Shown here piece by piece: positions 35,922 to 46,414 of a DNA stretch of 64,000 nt. The notes beneath the pieces were generated by a model. That model saw only the letters and a list, made by a program, of their open reading frames with translations. It searched no databases and was not told where the DNA came from. A program made the translations under genes and the position numbers. Source of the DNA: Nitrosomonas sp. Is35 (GTDB lineage: Bacteria > Pseudomonadota > Gammaproteobacteria > Burkholderiales > Nitrosomonadaceae); the NCBI RefSeq assembly GCF_033063295.1, contig NZ_JAWJZH010000001.1, positions 620,001 to 684,000 of the forward strand, given 5' to 3'. Every line of letters begins with the position of its first letter. Position 1 is the stretch's first letter.

Positions 35922-36818
35922 TTATGTAATTCGGGTGACCGGTTTGGCAAGCCAGGAAAATAATCCGGCGATGCCCAGTACCGCCAGCGTCAGCATGATG
36001 GAAAGCGTCGAACCGAACGGCCAATCGCGCGTGCCGAGAAATTGATCCTTGATGAGGTTGCCGATCATGATATCGCCCGTTCCACCCAGAATGTCGGGAA
36101 TGGCGAACATGCCGAGAACGGGAATGAAAACCAGCGCCGACCCGGAAAATATGCCGGGCAGCGACTGCGGCCAGGTGACATACCGGAAGCGCTGCCAGCG
36201 GTTTGCGCCGAGATCCTGCGCGGCATCCAGCAGAATGGGGTCGTGTTTTTCCAGATTGGTGTACAACGGCAGGATCATGAACGGTAAGTGCACGTAAATC
36301 ATCCCGATCAGAACCGCGAACGGAGAAAACAGCAGGGTGACCGGCGCCATGCCGAAAACTGCCAGTACGCTGTTGATCATGTGACTGAGCGCGGATTCCG
36401 GGCCGAGGATGATCATCCAGGCATAAATACGGATCAGAAAATTACTGGCGAACGGCAGCACCACCAGCATGATCATCAAGTTACGGAATTTCTTCCCGCT
36501 GCGGGCGATCAACAACGCCAGCGGATAAGCCATGGCGATGCAAATGACTGTGGTGAAGGCGGCTACTGTGAACGATTTGAGGAATATCTCGAAGTAGATG
36601 AAATCGCTGAAGAAAAATCGATACGTTTCAACCGTCAAGCCGGAATCTTCGACTGTATTTCCCGGCAGGATATGAACCGGCGCCAGTCCGCCAAATTCAC
36701 CTGGCAGGCGGAATGAAGTAAAGATCATGATCAAACTCGGCGCGGCAAAGAATATCAGCAAGAAAGCGAGCGGCGGTGCGCTGATGAGCCATTTCACGAG
36801 GCGGCTGGATGTTTGCAT
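35922..36818 (-). CDS. potB: polyamine ABC transporter permease (PotB/PotH type)
   Basis: A 298-residue permease with a PotB-like N-terminus (FFAAPSLIMIFTSF), six membrane helices and the EAA loop DAAQDLGANRWQRFRYVTWPQSLPG. It is the first gene of the contiguous potB-potC-potD block. The ATPase gene is on the same strand but is separated by about 880 bp holding an opposing methyltransferase gene, so the block may need its own promoter in 36819-37045. Confidence 0.9.
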   Translation of the reverse strand: MQTSSRLVKWLISAPPLAFLLIFFAAPSLIMIFTSFRLPGEFGGLAPVHILPGNTVEDSGLTVETYRFFFSDFIYFEIFLKSFTVAAFTTVICIAMAYPLALLIARSGKKFRNLMIMLVVLPFASNFLIRIYAWMIILGPESALSHMINSVLAVFGMAPVTLLFSPFAVLIGMIYVHLPFMILPLYTNLEKHDPILLDAAQDLGANRWQRFRYVTWPQSLPGIFSGSALVFIPVLGMFAIPDILGGTGDIMIGNLIKDQFLGTRDWPFGSTLSIMLTLAVLGIAGLFSWLAKPVTRIT

Positions 36819-37045
36819 GTTTTTAATTGGGCTATTGATCCAGTGGAATGCAGCTTGAAGTTTCCGTGCGATTATTTTACACCAGGGTCATGAAAGGGAT
36901 TTTTAATTAATATAGGCATCGATTCGATGTACAGCGACCTGGCCGGTACATTTTTTGGTATAAAACGCATTTATTTTTCCCCTATACTTAGACCCCGTGA
37001 AAACTTATCAATCAATTGACGTGAATCCCATCAAAGGAAAAGAAA

Positions 37046-37621
37046 ATGCCATTTAGCTATAGTAATCAGCTCAGCACAATCGTTGGTTTCGCTGAGCAGC
37101 AGAATCCGGAATCAATTCTCGATATTGGCATTGGAATGGGACAGTATGGATTTTTGCTGCGCACAAATTTGGAAAATGTAAATCTTTTTGAAATTGACGG
37201 TTCAAATGGACGCCAACGCAGTAGGGATCAATGGAAGATTAGAATCGACGGGATTGAAGGTTTTGCAGGCTATATTACTCCGGTGCACGAGTATTCATAC
37301 ACCAATTTGTTCATCGGCGAGGCGCTGAAATTGCTGCCGACGCTAGGGGATAAAATTTACGACTTAGTGCTTGCCATCGATATTCTGGAGCATTTTGATA
37401 AAGAGCAGGGTGTCATTTTTCTAAAAGAATGCCGGCGGGTATGCAAGGGTTCTGTCCTGATCAGCACGCCGAAGGAATTTATTGAACAAGAAGTCCAGGC
37501 AAATCCCCTGGAGAATCATCGATCGCATTGGACTGAGGAGGATTTGAAGCTTTGTGGTTTCGATCATTTTTTACCGAATCCATTGAGCCTGATTGCGATC
37601 GCAAACAATAAGAGCGAATAG
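37046..37621 (+). CDS. SAM-dependent methyltransferase-like protein
   Basis: A 191-residue protein with SILDIGIGMGQYGFLLR (motif I, with I in place of C), YDLVLAIDILEHF (motif IV) and SVLISTPKEFIEQE. AAAGGA lies 8-9 bases before the ATG. It is transcribed opposite to the polyamine transporter genes on both sides, so it looks inserted into that operon. The DxGxGxG motif is intact enough for SAM binding, but the substrate is unknown. Confidence 0.8.
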   Translation: MPFSYSNQLSTIVGFAEQQNPESILDIGIGMGQYGFLLRTNLENVNLFEIDGSNGRQRSRDQWKIRIDGIEGFAGYITPVHEYSYTNLFIGEALKLLPTLGDKIYDLVLAIDILEHFDKEQGVIFLKECRRVCKGSVLISTPKEFIEQEVQANPLENHRSHWTEEDLKLCGFDHFLPNPLSLIAIANNKSE

Positions 37622-37695
37622 TATCGCGGCCGATGCAATCCGGCTTGCGCAGAATCCTGTTTCTTTTGCTTGCAAGGAATAAACCCGGAATTGGG

Positions 37696-38781
37696 TCAAT
37701 CAGGCAAAAATTGCGCGGATTGTTCTTGCCAGCTGATAACTACGGAATCGCCGATGTCAAAAAGCTTGGCATGACCCGGTACGGAATTGGGAAGCAATGC
37801 TTCGATCAATGTGCCGTTGGCCAGTGCGATGATATACGTGGTGACATCGCCGATATACAGGAAATCCTTTATTTTTCCGAGTAATTGCGATTCAACCGCT
37901 GTCTCCGGGGATTGTGCAACGATCCGGACTTGTTCTGGACGCACGGCGAAAACACCTTGATCGCCCGCTTTGACTTGGCCGCTGAACGGCACCATGACTT
38001 CTCCCAGTCCTGTCACTGTTAATTTTAAATCCGAAGCGGAAACCTCGATCACCCGGGCACTCAGCAGATTGATCTTACCAATGAAATCGGCCACGAAGCG
38101 GTTGACTGGGAAATTGTAAATCCGGGATGGTTCGTCGATCTGTTCGATTCTGCCTTGATTCATCACGGCAATGCGATGCGACAACGCCAAGGCTTCGTTC
38201 TGAGCGTGCGTGACATAAATGAACGTGACACCGGCGTTGGCTTGCAAATTGATCAGCTCGCGTTGCATGTTTTCCCGCAACTTTTCGTCCAGAGCGCCCA
38301 ATGGTTCATCCAGCAATAATAGCCGCGGTTGATTGATGAGCCCCCGGGCAAATGCCACGCGTTGTTTTTGCCCGCCGGATAATTCATGCGGGTAACGATC
38401 GGCGAATGGAGTCAGCTCGACTTCCGCCAAAGTATCGGCCACCCGGGTTTTAATTTCCGCCGGTGTTTTACCCGCCATTTTCAGCGGAAATCCGATATTG
38501 CTGGCAACCGTCATATGAGGGAATAAGGCGTAGCTCTGGAAAACGGTATGAAACGGGCGTTGCTCCGGCGGTAAGCTGACGATGTCTTCACCGTCCAGCA
38601 GAATTTTCCCGCCGTCGGGCGCGTCGAACCCAGCGATCATGCGTAACAATGTCGTTTTGCCGCAACCGGACGGGCCCAGCAGCGTAAAGAATTCACCGGC
38701 TTTAATGGCTATGCTGATGTTATCGACGGCAGTGAATTGTCCAAACCGCTTGATCACATTCCGGATTTCGAGCAGTGCCAT
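37696..38781 (-). CDS. potA: polyamine ABC transporter ATP-binding protein (PotA/PotG type)
   Basis: A 361-residue ATPase with Walker A GPSGCGKTTLL, the Q-loop in VFQSYALFPH, signature LSGGQKQRVAFARGL, Walker B RLLLLDEPLGALD, the H-loop in YVTHAQNEAL, and a C-terminal TOBE domain from about 280. It should energise the PotBC permease encoded on the same strand beyond the intervening methyltransferase gene. Confidence 0.92.
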   Translation of the reverse strand: MALLEIRNVIKRFGQFTAVDNISIAIKAGEFFTLLGPSGCGKTTLLRMIAGFDAPDGGKILLDGEDIVSLPPEQRPFHTVFQSYALFPHMTVASNIGFPLKMAGKTPAEIKTRVADTLAEVELTPFADRYPHELSGGQKQRVAFARGLINQPRLLLLDEPLGALDEKLRENMQRELINLQANAGVTFIYVTHAQNEALALSHRIAVMNQGRIEQIDEPSRIYNFPVNRFVADFIGKINLLSARVIEVSASDLKLTVTGLGEVMVPFSGQVKAGDQGVFAVRPEQVRIVAQSPETAVESQLLGKIKDFLYIGDVTTYIIALANGTLIEALLPNSVPGHAKLFDIGDSVVISWQEQSAQFLPD

Positions 38782-38945
38782 TACGTTTCCCGGTGAGAAA
38801 ACTGATACTTTATCAAAGTTTATTGCCGTGCTGAATGTATAAATTCAATGGCCGATCGTGCTGGTTAAATTGATGGAGCATGTACCAAACCTGCCAGCAT
38901 TGGGCTGTTATTCCTGATCACAGGGATCGGGAATAATTAAATCGA

Positions 38946-39926
38946 TTAATTATTTAGAGATGTGCCAGTGGGAGCGGATGGTGAATCAGCATCTGCTGAT
39001 GTAGTGTTCCGTTTTTCATTGCGTACGATATTCCGTCTCAAACTTTCCGGTCCATTGATCATGGCATCCAAGAAAACCGCACAGTAGCTTTTATCGATAA
39101 TGGCATTCTGGCGGTTAATTTCCGGCAGCATGAGCACATGCAGTTTCTGAAGGTTGTACCAAGGTACCGCAGGGTATACGTGATGCCCGATGTGATAATT
39201 AATATTGTTCCAGAACCATGAATTCATCGGATTGCTGATAATGGTGCGGGTACCGGCAAGCTGACCGGCATTCCAGGGCGTTCCATAGTGTTCCGCCACA
39301 AAACGGACGCTATTGAAAAATCCAAAGAAAATGAGCGGCCAGAACCATAGTGCGAAAACCTCAGCCGCAATTCCCTGACTGCTGGCCCATTCAAAAATAC
39401 TGACGGTAATCATCGCATGCAGCGCTATTTCGCTCCAATGCGCGAGGGCTTTCGCGCCCCGTAATTTTTGGATGGGAAAAATAATAACGAACTGGATGGC
39501 TGTCAGCAGTACGCCAATGACGGCATAGGCATAAAAGAGAATGTGATCACCGATCCCTCGCTTGCCCATCGTGAATGCATCCGGATCTTTAGCGGAACGG
39601 TTAAAACGATGATGAAGAAGGTGATCTTCTTTGAAAGCGGTGAATGAAATGACCAGCGGTATCATGGTGAAAACGCCGAATACCCAATTCTTCCACTTGG
39701 CCTTAAACAGCACGCTGTGTGTGCAATCATGCATAAAAGTCACGATGCCCATCTGCATGTAACCCATCGCCAGATAACAAAGCCAAACGATGGACCAATG
39801 CGGGGCTTGCCAGGCGATGATACCGAGCCCTATCCATATGCCGTAAAACAGAGGAATTTTTAGGTTGGGTTGCCAGCGATGCTGATAGAGTGCTTTCAGC
39901 TCGGCTTTATCAATAGAATTTGCCAT
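38946..39926 (-). CDS. membrane fatty acid desaturase-family protein
   Basis: A 326-residue integral membrane diiron enzyme with the three histidine boxes HDCTHS, HLLHH and HIGHH, and four to six membrane helices between them. The family includes acyl-lipid desaturases and beta-carotene hydroxylases or ketolases. The last about 25 residues are low-complexity Ser/Thr/Ala/Asp. It is transcribed alone. The lipid or carotenoid substrate cannot be decided here. Confidence 0.88.
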   Translation of the reverse strand: MANSIDKAELKALYQHRWQPNLKIPLFYGIWIGLGIIAWQAPHWSIVWLCYLAMGYMQMGIVTFMHDCTHSVLFKAKWKNWVFGVFTMIPLVISFTAFKEDHLLHHRFNRSAKDPDAFTMGKRGIGDHILFYAYAVIGVLLTAIQFVIIFPIQKLRGAKALAHWSEIALHAMITVSIFEWASSQGIAAEVFALWFWPLIFFGFFNSVRFVAEHYGTPWNAGQLAGTRTIISNPMNSWFWNNINYHIGHHVYPAVPWYNLQKLHVLMLPEINRQNAIIDKSYCAVFLDAMINGPESLRRNIVRNEKRNTTSADADSPSAPTGTSLNN

Positions 39927-40203
39927 AGCGATGCAGGGACTGTAACACAGTAATGGCCCGGAAACCCTGTATCTTGAAAATAAACTTACAAATCCAGATT
40001 TTAGTACGTGATTTGTTTAATGATTATGGCGAACCGGGGGAGAGCAGGAAGGAGGAGGGACGTCCGTGTATACTATTTTTGCGGTCAGACTCCGGTGTCT
40101 GGAATTTCCGGGTGTGCTATAAATTTTTTGTTTTCGTCACAGGGCGTGGAACAGGTTACGAATTGAGGCGATATCGTTGGGCTTGGATTAATGGCGTTTG
40201 TGA

Positions 40204-41718
40204 TTATTGAAATATCTGCCAAGCCAGCAATCCTGCCAATAAGATTGCGATAAGCGCCAGCAAGCGGTTTTGCCGTTTCTCTTCAATGACCAGATCGGTC
40301 ATTCTTTTTTCCAGTTCGTGATTGCGGTTCTCGGACAGCATCTGATGGACCAGGCGGGGAAATTCCGGCAGGATGACAGCCCAGTTGGGTGCTTCTTTTT
40401 GTACCCGGCTGGCAAATCCGCGCAAGCCGATTTGTTCCGACATCCAATTTTCCAGGAAAGGTTTCGCTGTTTTCCACAGATCCAGATTCGGATCCAGGTC
40501 GCGCCCCAGGCCTTCGATATTGAGCAGGGTTTTTTGCAGCAGTACCAATTGCGGCTGGATTTCGACATTGAATTGCCGCGAGGCCTGGAATAATTGCAGC
40601 AGTACCCGTCCGAACGAAATTTCTTTCAACGGTTTGTCAAAAATCGGTTCACAGACAGCCCGAACAGCGGATTCGAAATCGTCTACCCGGGTATCCTTAG
40701 GCGCCCATCCGGCCTCGACGTGCGCTTGCGCAACACGCGCGTAATCACGGCGGAAAAAAGCCAGGAAATTCTGTGCCAGATAATTTTTGTCTTCATCGCT
40801 GAGCGTTCCCATAATGCCGAAGTCGACCGCAATGTAGCGGCCATCCTTGCCGACAAAGATGTTTCCCGGGTGCATATCGGCATGGAAATAACCATCGCGG
40901 AATACCTGGGTGAAGAATATTTCCACGCCAACGCGCGCCAGTTGCGGGATATCGGTGCCTTGCGCGATTAATTCGTCGACATGGCTGATCGGAATGCCTT
41001 TGACGCGTTCCATCACCATCACGCTGTTGCGGCAGTAATCCCAATACACTTCGGGCACCAGTAACAGTGGAGAATCCAGGAAATTGCGGCGTAACTGGCT
41101 GCAATTGGCCGCTTCGCGCATCAGATCCAGTTCGTCATCTAGGTGCCGGGCGAATTCCGACACGACTTGACGCAATTTCAAGCGTTTGCCGTCGGACCAT
41201 AGCGCTTCAGCCAGCCAGGCGCCGGTGTCCATCAACGCAATGTCATGGGCAATGACTTCTGCGAGATTGGGACGCAATATTTTAACAGCGACTTCGGTGC
41301 CGTCATGCAACACCGCCAGATGAACTTGCGCGACCGATGCGCTGGCGATGGGTGTCGAATCAAACTTGAAAAAAACTTCTTCAACCTTCTGGCCGTATTC
41401 TTTTTCCAAGATGGTAAATACCAAGTCGGAAGCAAAAGGCGGCACCTGATCCTGAAGCTTGGCCAGTTCGTCGGCGATATCCTGCGGTAATATATCGCGC
41501 CGGGTCGACAGCATTTGACCGAATTTCACGAAAATCGGGCCTAACGTCGCCAAAGCCAGCCGTAACCTTACGCCGCGTGGTTTATCCAGATTCCGCCAGA
41601 AGGTTAATGTCTTGACAATGACGCGCAGGAATCTTAGCCGGCTATGGCTCAGGACAAATTCGTCCAATCCGAATTGGAACGCGACGTATTGAATTTTTAG
41701 GAGGCGGAATAGGCGCAT
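40204..41718 (-). CDS. ubiB: UbiB, ubiquinone biosynthesis atypical kinase/ATPase
   Basis: A 504-residue ABC1/ADCK protein with the KxGQ motif ([16 protein letters not shown]), ATP-binding AVKILRPN, the catalytic [12 protein letters not shown] and DFGIMG segments, and a C-terminal hydrophobic anchor ([16 protein letters not shown]). UbiB supports aerobic ubiquinone synthesis at the membrane. It follows ubiJ on the same strand by about 90 bp, the usual neighbourhood. Confidence 0.95.
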   Translation of the reverse strand: MRLFRLLKIQYVAFQFGLDEFVLSHSRLRFLRVIVKTLTFWRNLDKPRGVRLRLALATLGPIFVKFGQMLSTRRDILPQDIADELAKLQDQVPPFASDLVFTILEKEYGQKVEEVFFKFDSTPIASASVAQVHLAVLHDGTEVAVKILRPNLAEVIAHDIALMDTGAWLAEALWSDGKRLKLRQVVSEFARHLDDELDLMREAANCSQLRRNFLDSPLLLVPEVYWDYCRNSVMVMERVKGIPISHVDELIAQGTDIPQLARVGVEIFFTQVFRDGYFHADMHPGNIFVGKDGRYIAVDFGIMGTLSDEDKNYLAQNFLAFFRRDYARVAQAHVEAGWAPKDTRVDDFESAVRAVCEPIFDKPLKEISFGRVLLQLFQASRQFNVEIQPQLVLLQKTLLNIEGLGRDLDPNLDLWKTAKPFLENWMSEQIGLRGFASRVQKEAPNWAVILPEFPRLVHQMLSENRNHELEKRMTDLVIEEKRQNRLLALIAILLAGLLAWQIFQ

Positions 41719-41811
41719 GGATGATGAGAAAACGGTGGTGAGAGAAGCCTGGCGGGGCCGTTAAAACAACGCCAATGGATTGTTATTCATGTCTGATGGT
41801 TTTTCAATGTC

Positions 41812-42399
41812 TTAGATGTTTTGCCGGGTAAGCCGGTTTAATCGTTGTTCCAATTGCTCGGCATCGAATTGCAAGTTTTGCACTTCTTGTGCAAAGTATT
41901 CGATAGCCGCGGGTTTTGTCAGAAAACCGCTTTCCTCGGTCCAATATTCAGCAAGTGCCTGCGACAAGCGCTCAACATTTTCAACCGGCCATCGTATGAG
42001 ATGCTCGCTTGCTTGCCCGACACGATGGGCGGGAATGTCACCGATCGTTTTGCTCAGATCCTGCTCAAAAATGACACGAAGATCGATTTGCTTGCCAATC
42101 GCGATCAATTCATCCGCCAGTGATTGGTCGCCGGTAATGGCGATCGAATCGAATGCGCTTGTTTCCCGTGTCAGCAACTTGGACACAATCAACGGTGAAA
42201 AAGTAAGCGTCGCGTCTGCGCATATAGCGTTGCTGGCTTGTTGCATTTCTCCTGATGCGTCGATGAGCACACTGAAGTTAACCAACGGCGGCACCCGGAT
42301 ACCGATCGTTTTGCCGGTAAAAGTTTGCAATCGCTCGCATGCCCACCGCTCACTGCGTAAAACATGATTGATAGACGTGGTTACAACGGATGTCAGCAT
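41812..42399 (-). CDS. ubiJ: UbiJ, ubiquinone biosynthesis accessory factor (SCP2 domain)
   Basis: A 195-residue protein from ATG 42399 (LTSVVTTSINHVLRSE). It has an N-terminal SCP2-type lipid-binding domain, then TGDQSLADELIAIGKQIDLR and a C-terminal coiled coil rich in Gln/Glu/Arg. UbiJ binds ubiquinone intermediates in the soluble Ubi complex. An in-frame start at 42492 would add 31 residues without similarity and is rejected. ubiE, the usual upstream partner, is absent here; the restriction-modification island occupies that side. Confidence 0.85.
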   Translation of the reverse strand: MLTSVVTTSINHVLRSERWACERLQTFTGKTIGIRVPPLVNFSVLIDASGEMQQASNAICADATLTFSPLIVSKLLTRETSAFDSIAITGDQSLADELIAIGKQIDLRVIFEQDLSKTIGDIPAHRVGQASEHLIRWPVENVERLSQALAEYWTEESGFLTKPAAIEYFAQEVQNLQFDAEQLEQRLNRLTRQNI

Positions 42400-42537
42400 T
42401 ATATTTAACGTTAGAAGATTGTAATAAGCGGAATAAAAGAAAAAGCCCCGGTTATTTCTTCCACCCTTACAACAGGCTCTCGAGTATAGCACTATAACCG
42501 CTATCCATTATACCGGTCTGCATGTCTTCCTGCATGC

Positions 42538-45500
42538 TCAGGCTGTTGCCAGCTCATGGGCAATCATCGCAGCCTGCTTCAACACCCTTTCAGTCGCCAG
42601 CAATTGCATATCCGGCGGGTAACCGAATTGGCGCAGCGTGCGTTTCACGATCACTTTCAGCTTGGCTTTCACGCTTTCCTTGATGGTCCAGTCGATGGAA
42701 GCATTTTGGCGCACGCGCTGGGTTAATACGATGGCCAGTTCGCGTAACTGGTCGTTTTGCATCAGCTCGCGGGCGCTATCGTTACTGGCGACGGCAGTGT
42801 AAAAGGCATACTCAAAGGTGGATAAATCAAGTTTGCCGGCTTCCTTATCAGACGCAACGATTTCCTTGCTGATCTTGATCAGCTCCTCGATCACTTCGGC
42901 AGCAGTCAGAATTTTGTTGTGATATTTCTTGATGGCGTTTTCCAGCATTTCCATCAACGAACGGCTTTGCATCAGATTGATTTTGGTACGCACTGTCAGC
43001 TCATCGTTGAGCAGTTTTTTCAGCACTTCCAACGCGACATTCTTATGCTGATAATCTCTGAGTTCGGCCAGGAAGTCTTCGGACAGGATGGAAATATCGG
43101 GTTTCTTGATTCCGGCGGCATCGAAGATATCAATCACTTGTTCCGATACCAAAGCCCGGTCAATGACTTGCCGGATGGTGGTTTCGATGTCTTCATCGGT
43201 TTTGCCGCCGCTGCTGTCGAATTTGGCCAAGCGCGCTTTCACCGCCTGAAAGAAAGCTACTTCCTCTTTCACATCCAGTGCTTGTTCATGCGGGATGGCG
43301 ATGGCAAACGCCTGAGACAGTGCGGTCACTTCATTGATGTAGTGCTTCTTGCCGTCGTCCAAGCCGAGAATATGATCCTCAGCTGCCAGGATTAAAGCTA
43401 GTTTTCTCGAAGTATCGGCCGCAAAATAATCTTCATACGCAAAGCCGTGGTACATCGCCGCTACCAATTCGAGTTTCTCCAGCATGAGCTGTACCGCCTG
43501 CTCCTGCAGCAAGGCCGGATCGCCTTTGCCGCCCGCATCGGAATAGAATGACAACGCTTCTTTCAAGTCCGACGCGATGCCGAGATAATCCACCACCAAT
43601 CCGCCGGGCTTGTCGCCATAAACACGATTCACCCGAGCGATCGCTTGCATCAGGTTGTGGCCTTTCATGGGTTTGTCGATGTACAGCGTGTGCATGCCGG
43701 GCGCATCGAACCCGGTCAGCCACATGTCGCGCACGATCACCAGTTTCAGTTCGTCGCTGTTGTCCTTCATGCGCTCGGCCAGTAGCTTGCGTTGCTGCTT
43801 GGTAGTGTGGTGTTGCGCCATGACCGGGCCGTCGGAGGAAGCCGCCGTCATCACGACCTTGATCACACCTTTGTTCAGATCATCGGCATGCCAATCCGGG
43901 CGCAGCTTGACGATCTCACTATACAGATCGGCGGCAATGCGGCGCGACATGCACACGATCATGCCCTTACCGGCAAACACTTCCTGCCGTGCTTCAAAAT
44001 GACTCACCAGATCCTGCGCGATGTTCCGGATGCGCCGCTCGCTGCCGATCAGCGCTTCCATTTGCGTCCATTTGGCTTTGGCTTTCTGCGTATCGGTCAG
44101 TTCGTCCTGATCCAACTCATCATCCAATTCCTTGATCAGTTTCCGGCCTTCCTCGCTCAACGCGACTTTTGCCAAGCGGCTTTCGTAGTAGATGCGCACC
44201 GTAGCGCCGTCTTCCACCGCCTGGGCAATATCGTAAATGTCCACATAATGGCCAAACACAGCGGGGGTATTGACGTCGGTCTTTTCAATCGGCGTGCCGG
44301 TAAAACCCAGATAAGTGGCATTCGGCAGCGCATCGCGCAGATACTTGGCAAAACCGTACACCGTTTTCTTGCCGATCACTTCACCACTGGCATTCTTGTC
44401 GTCCACCGTTTTGGCCGAGAATCCGTATTGCGTGCGGTGCGCTTCATCGGCAATCACCACGATGTTGCCGCGATCCGAAAGCTCTTCATACACGTTGCCT
44501 TCCTCTGGCTGGAATTTCTGGATCGTGGTGAAAATCACGCCACCGGAGGCGACACGCAACAGTTCTTTCAATTGCTGGCGGTTTTCTACCTGCCTGGGTT
44601 CTTGCCGCAGCAATTGTTTGCACGCGGCAAAAGTATCGAACAGTTGATCATCCAGATCGTTGCGGTCGGTAATGACGACAATCGTGGGATTATTCAGCGC
44701 CAGCACGATCTTGCCGGTATAAAACACCATCGACAGCGACTTGCCGCTGCCTTGCGTGTGCCATACCACACCGGCTTTTTTGTCTCCCCTGGGCTGCTGC
44801 GTCACATCCGGCAACCCATAACTGGCCGGGCTTTGCATGACTCTGGATGAGCTCATATCGGCGGCGCGCAAGGTGGAAGCCACGGCGGCATTTACCGCAT
44901 AATATTGGTGGTAGGCGGCAATCTTTTTCACCGTATTGATGCTGATCACACCGGTTTTGGGGTCTTCTTTCTTGGATTGCTCGAATACCACAAAATGCCG
45001 CACCAGATCGAGCAAGGTTCTTTTGTTCAGCATGCCATTGATCAGGGTTTCCAATTCAACCCGTGGGGGCAAATATTGTTGGGGCAAATGATTATTTGCC
45101 CCTACCACACCATGCATGGCCCCGACATCATCGGGAATCTTCCACGTCATAAAACGGCTGAATCCCGCCGACAACGAACCGGCTTTGGCTTCCAATCCAT
45201 CCGAAATCACCAGCAAGGCGTTGTAGGTAAACAAACTAGGAATGCTGCGTTTATAGGTTTCCAGTTGCCGGAATGCGGATTGGATGCTGGCGTTCTCATC
45301 GGCGGCATTTTTGAGCTCGATCACCACCAGCGGCATGCCATTCACAAACACCACCAGATCCGGACGCTTGTTCAGGTTGTTTTCGATCACGGTGAACTGG
45401 CTGGCCACGGCAAATTCGTTATGGCCGGGGTTGTCGAAATCAATCAGCCAGACGATATCTCCGCGCTCATTGCCTTCGTGCTGAGTGCTGACTTTGACGC

Positions 45501-45786
45501 CTTCGGTCAGCAGGCGGTGGAAGGTTTCATTGTTAGTCAGTAATTCGGGCGAGTGAATGCGCTCAACCTCTTTCAAGGCAGCCTGTAATACTGTAGCCGT
45601 CATACCTGGGTTGATGCGTTGCAACGCTTTGCTTAAACGGCCGATGAGCAGTACCTCGTCATAGCGGGTGCGTTCCGGCTGATCTCCGTCGGGCGCGATA
45701 TCGGGCGCATAAATAGCACTGTAACCGAGCTGTTCGAATAGTTGAATTGCTAGTGCTTCAATGGCGGATTCGGTGAGTTTAGACAT
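42538..45786 (-). CDS. hsdR: type I restriction enzyme subunit R (HsdR)
   Basis: A 1082-residue restriction and translocation subunit. The PD-ExK nuclease spans about 140-170 (RPDLVVFVNGMPLVVIELKNA). The SF2 helicase has Walker A HTQGSGKSLSM, the DEAH box in ADEAHRTQYG, and GFTGTPIE. Later helicase motifs include MWLTGFDAP and MQAIARVNRVY. A C-terminal helical domain binds the methylase. Residues about 228-241 ([14 protein letters not shown]) are encoded by a REP-like palindrome, between MAWK-type and LLDLVRHF blocks, and look like an in-frame insertion. Its ATG overlaps the end of vapC by 8 bp. Confidence 0.95.
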   Translation of the reverse strand: MSKLTESAIEALAIQLFEQLGYSAIYAPDIAPDGDQPERTRYDEVLLIGRLSKALQRINPGMTATVLQAALKEVERIHSPELLTNNETFHRLLTEGVKVSTQHEGNERGDIVWLIDFDNPGHNEFAVASQFTVIENNLNKRPDLVVFVNGMPLVVIELKNAADENASIQSAFRQLETYKRSIPSLFTYNALLVISDGLEAKAGSLSAGFSRFMTWKIPDDVGAMHGVVGANNHLPQQYLPPRVELETLINGMLNKRTLLDLVRHFVVFEQSKKEDPKTGVISINTVKKIAAYHQYYAVNAAVASTLRAADMSSSRVMQSPASYGLPDVTQQPRGDKKAGVVWHTQGSGKSLSMVFYTGKIVLALNNPTIVVITDRNDLDDQLFDTFAACKQLLRQEPRQVENRQQLKELLRVASGGVIFTTIQKFQPEEGNVYEELSDRGNIVVIADEAHRTQYGFSAKTVDDKNASGEVIGKKTVYGFAKYLRDALPNATYLGFTGTPIEKTDVNTPAVFGHYVDIYDIAQAVEDGATVRIYYESRLAKVALSEEGRKLIKELDDELDQDELTDTQKAKAKWTQMEALIGSERRIRNIAQDLVSHFEARQEVFAGKGMIVCMSRRIAADLYSEIVKLRPDWHADDLNKGVIKVVMTAASSDGPVMAQHHTTKQQRKLLAERMKDNSDELKLVIVRDMWLTGFDAPGMHTLYIDKPMKGHNLMQAIARVNRVYGDKPGGLVVDYLGIASDLKEALSFYSDAGGKGDPALLQEQAVQLMLEKLELVAAMYHGFAYEDYFAADTSRKLALILAAEDHILGLDDGKKHYINEVTALSQAFAIAIPHEQALDVKEEVAFFQAVKARLAKFDSSGGKTDEDIETTIRQVIDRALVSEQVIDIFDAAGIKKPDISILSEDFLAELRDYQHKNVALEVLKKLLNDELTVRTKINLMQSRSLMEMLENAIKKYHNKILTAAEVIEELIKISKEIVASDKEAGKLDLSTFEYAFYTAVASNDSARELMQNDQLRELAIVLTQRVRQNASIDWTIKESVKAKLKVIVKRTLRQFGYPPDMQLLATERVLKQAAMIAHELATA
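45066..45105. repeat. REP-like palindrome, copy A (inside hsdR)
   Basis: Core GGGGCAAAT-(GATT)-ATTTGCCCC at 45081-45102, preceded by one more 15-nt unit (GGGGCAAATATTGTT). On the coding minus strand it is read in the same frame as the other copies and yields [14 protein letters not shown]. Confidence 0.88.
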
Positions 45787-46153
45787 CGTGAACCGGTGCT
45801 GCCAAATTAAGCCGTAACGCAGCCGCCAGAAGCCGCTTATCCTGTGTCCACAACCGGGTATGGCCGGATAACCGTGTGGAAGCCAGCAAATGCGCGTCGA
45901 TCAATCCGATGCCCAAATCATATAAAGCATGTTTTTCGATGAACACATTCACTTCATCGGTAAAAGCAACGGGGGCCTGGGGCAGGTTATCCAGTGCGGC
46001 CAGAATGGTTTCACGCTGGCGCAAATTGCCCAGCGCCAGTTCGCCACGAACAAAGGGATGACCTAATACGCTGTTTCCGGTCAGCAGGCGGACTAAATGC
46101 GGATCGTTATTGCGCAGATGGTTAATCCAGACCGAGGTGTCGACCAGAATCAT
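45779..46153 (-). CDS. vapC: VapC-type PIN-domain toxin
   Basis: A 124-residue PIN-domain ribonuclease. The acidic catalytic residues are visible in ILVDTSVWI (Asp5), VRGELALGN (Glu), LGIGLIDAHLLAS (Asp) and LWTQDKRL (Asp). VapC toxins cut specific RNAs, often initiator tRNA or rRNA, unless bound by VapB. It lies 8 bp after vapB, and its 3' end overlaps the hsdR start by 8 bp, tying toxin and restriction subunit expression together. Confidence 0.92.
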   Translation of the reverse strand: MILVDTSVWINHLRNNDPHLVRLLTGNSVLGHPFVRGELALGNLRQRETILAALDNLPQAPVAFTDEVNVFIEKHALYDLGIGLIDAHLLASTRLSGHTRLWTQDKRLLAAALRLNLAAPVHDV

Positions 46154-46161
46154 TCCGGCGG

Positions 46162-46356
46162 TTATTCGCTGGTTTGCCGGCGAGGGATGATTTCCAACTG
46201 CGCTTCGGTACCGCCCAAATTGGCCAGCCTTTTGGCACTCTCGCGCTCGATCAGGGCTTTCAAGGCTTCTTTAACCAAGGCGGATTTTTCCTGAACGTGG
46301 GTCAGGGCTTGCGCTTTTTCCAGTAATTCGTCATCCAATACGATGGTGGTTCTCAT
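46162..46356 (-). CDS. vapB: VapB-type antitoxin
   Basis: A 64-residue protein with a ribbon-helix-helix-like start (MRTTIVLDDELLEKAQALT) and KSALVKEALKALIERESAKRLANLGG, the form typical of VapB antitoxins of the type 2 / RHH class. It directly precedes vapC on the same strand. The start has AGGAAA upstream. It probably represses its own operon together with VapC. Confidence 0.9.
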   Translation of the reverse strand: MRTTIVLDDELLEKAQALTHVQEKSALVKEALKALIERESAKRLANLGGTEAQLEIIPRRQTSE

Positions 46357-46414
46357 GGCTTTCCTCCGGATACGTCATCGAATGATGCACTTTGTTGTGC
46401 ACGAAGACAAGTAG

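Noticed and set aside
43792..44850. 352-codon open frame on the plus strand opposite hsdR
   Set aside because: It lies wholly antisense to a complete HsdR with all motifs. Its composition (Leu/His/Gln/Phe-rich) is that of a shadow frame, and no family is recognisable.
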